Origin: Gavia stellata
Lineage: Eukaryota > Chordata > Aves > Gaviiformes > Gaviidae
Assembly: GCF_030936135.1 (NCBI RefSeq)
Contig: NC_082597.1
Location: 44,337,095-44,401,094 of the forward strand
Length of the DNA stretch: 64,000 nt
Direction: 5' to 3'
Below, piece after piece: positions 63,709 to 64,000 of this stretch (positions within the stretch are counted from its first letter, which is position 1; the number at the start of each line of letters is the position of its first letter). The notes under the pieces were generated by a model. That model had not been told where the DNA came from and did no database searches. It saw nothing but the letters and a program-made list of their open reading frames with translations. The translations under genes and the position numbers were made by a program.

Positions 63709-64000
63709 GTACGTCCTTCAAGAAGGAGATATCTCAGCATCTTCGCTTCCTCGCTCTGGCTGCCTCACCATCCTGTCTCACCTGGAAACTCATCTGCCTT
63801 CCTTTCTCCCCCAAGTGTCTTGAGAGACAAGGAGCAGAGGAGCTGATGAGGCTGAGCAGTGAGGAGCTGGCGAAGAGAGGGAGCAAAACACATTGGAAAG
63901 AAGGAGAGAGAGATAGCAACAGAGACAGAAATAGTTCTGCTCTGCAGAAAGGAGATACGCAGTTGGGTAGATGTGCTTTATCATGACAGAGAACCGATCA

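Larger units (their letters stand above)
59849..64000. other. SYT1 first coding intron, part 3
   Basis: No confirmed exon. It holds AT-rich sequence to about 61050, a GC-richer patch at about 61060-61780, a relic repeat end near 61860, another GC-richer patch at 63170-63600 and a cryptic-exon candidate at 63614-63708. The last 280 bases are purine-rich on the + strand. The exon encoding the SYT1 transmembrane segment was not found before the window ends. Confidence 0.6.

Noticed and set aside
1..64000. CRISPR array, bacterial operon, intact provirus or tRNA gene
   Set aside because: No regularly spaced direct repeats with unique spacers, no gene-dense coding, no paired LTRs or retroviral frames, and no cloverleaf with conserved A and B boxes was noticed.

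Overview
The window looks like avian nuclear DNA: AT-rich, sparse in genes and sparse in repeats. The recognisable interspersed repeats are 3' fragments of CR1 LINEs, two of them with the ATTCTATG-type octamer tail typical of this family. One gene can be identified with confidence. A single exon on the + strand (about 34887-35075) encodes residues 1-57 of synaptotagmin-1 (SYT1), the calcium sensor of synaptic vesicles. The ATG is at 34904 in a strong context. The exon has a good 3' splice site in front and a consensus GTAAGT donor behind, and the last codon is split after its first base (phase 1).

Layout. Positions 1-34886 are upstream of the coding exon and are probably intron between 5'-UTR exon(s) and the coding exon; I could not identify a 5'-UTR exon or promoter. 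This part holds a short CR1 3' end (about 9507-9580, minus), an eroded CR1/L3-like LINE relic (about 15240-15560, plus), weaker ancient-repeat relics (about 4400, 7180, 18440), simple and tandem repeats, a CpG-richer island (about 12530-13430) and a perfect (CTTTTTTT)10 tract at 31033-31112. Positions 35076-64000 are the first coding intron. The next SYT1 exon (transmembrane segment) was not found, so this intron is at least about 29 kb. It holds two larger CR1 fragments (about 40124-40478, plus; about 59407-59848, minus), ancient repeat relics (about 47030-47190, 54380-54460, 61790-61920), a 27-bp tandem duplication, a conserved-element-like block with two short palindromes (about 52960-53350), GC-richer patches and one cryptic-exon candidate near 63614-63708.

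Nothing here supports an operon, CRISPR array, intact virus, intact transposon or RNA gene. The open frames of 60-175 codons are those expected by chance or lie within repeats. I do not see an undescribed biological system. The most useful leads are regulatory or structural: candidate conserved non-coding DNA, small motif arrays and a possible non-coding exon. All need comparison or RNA data.
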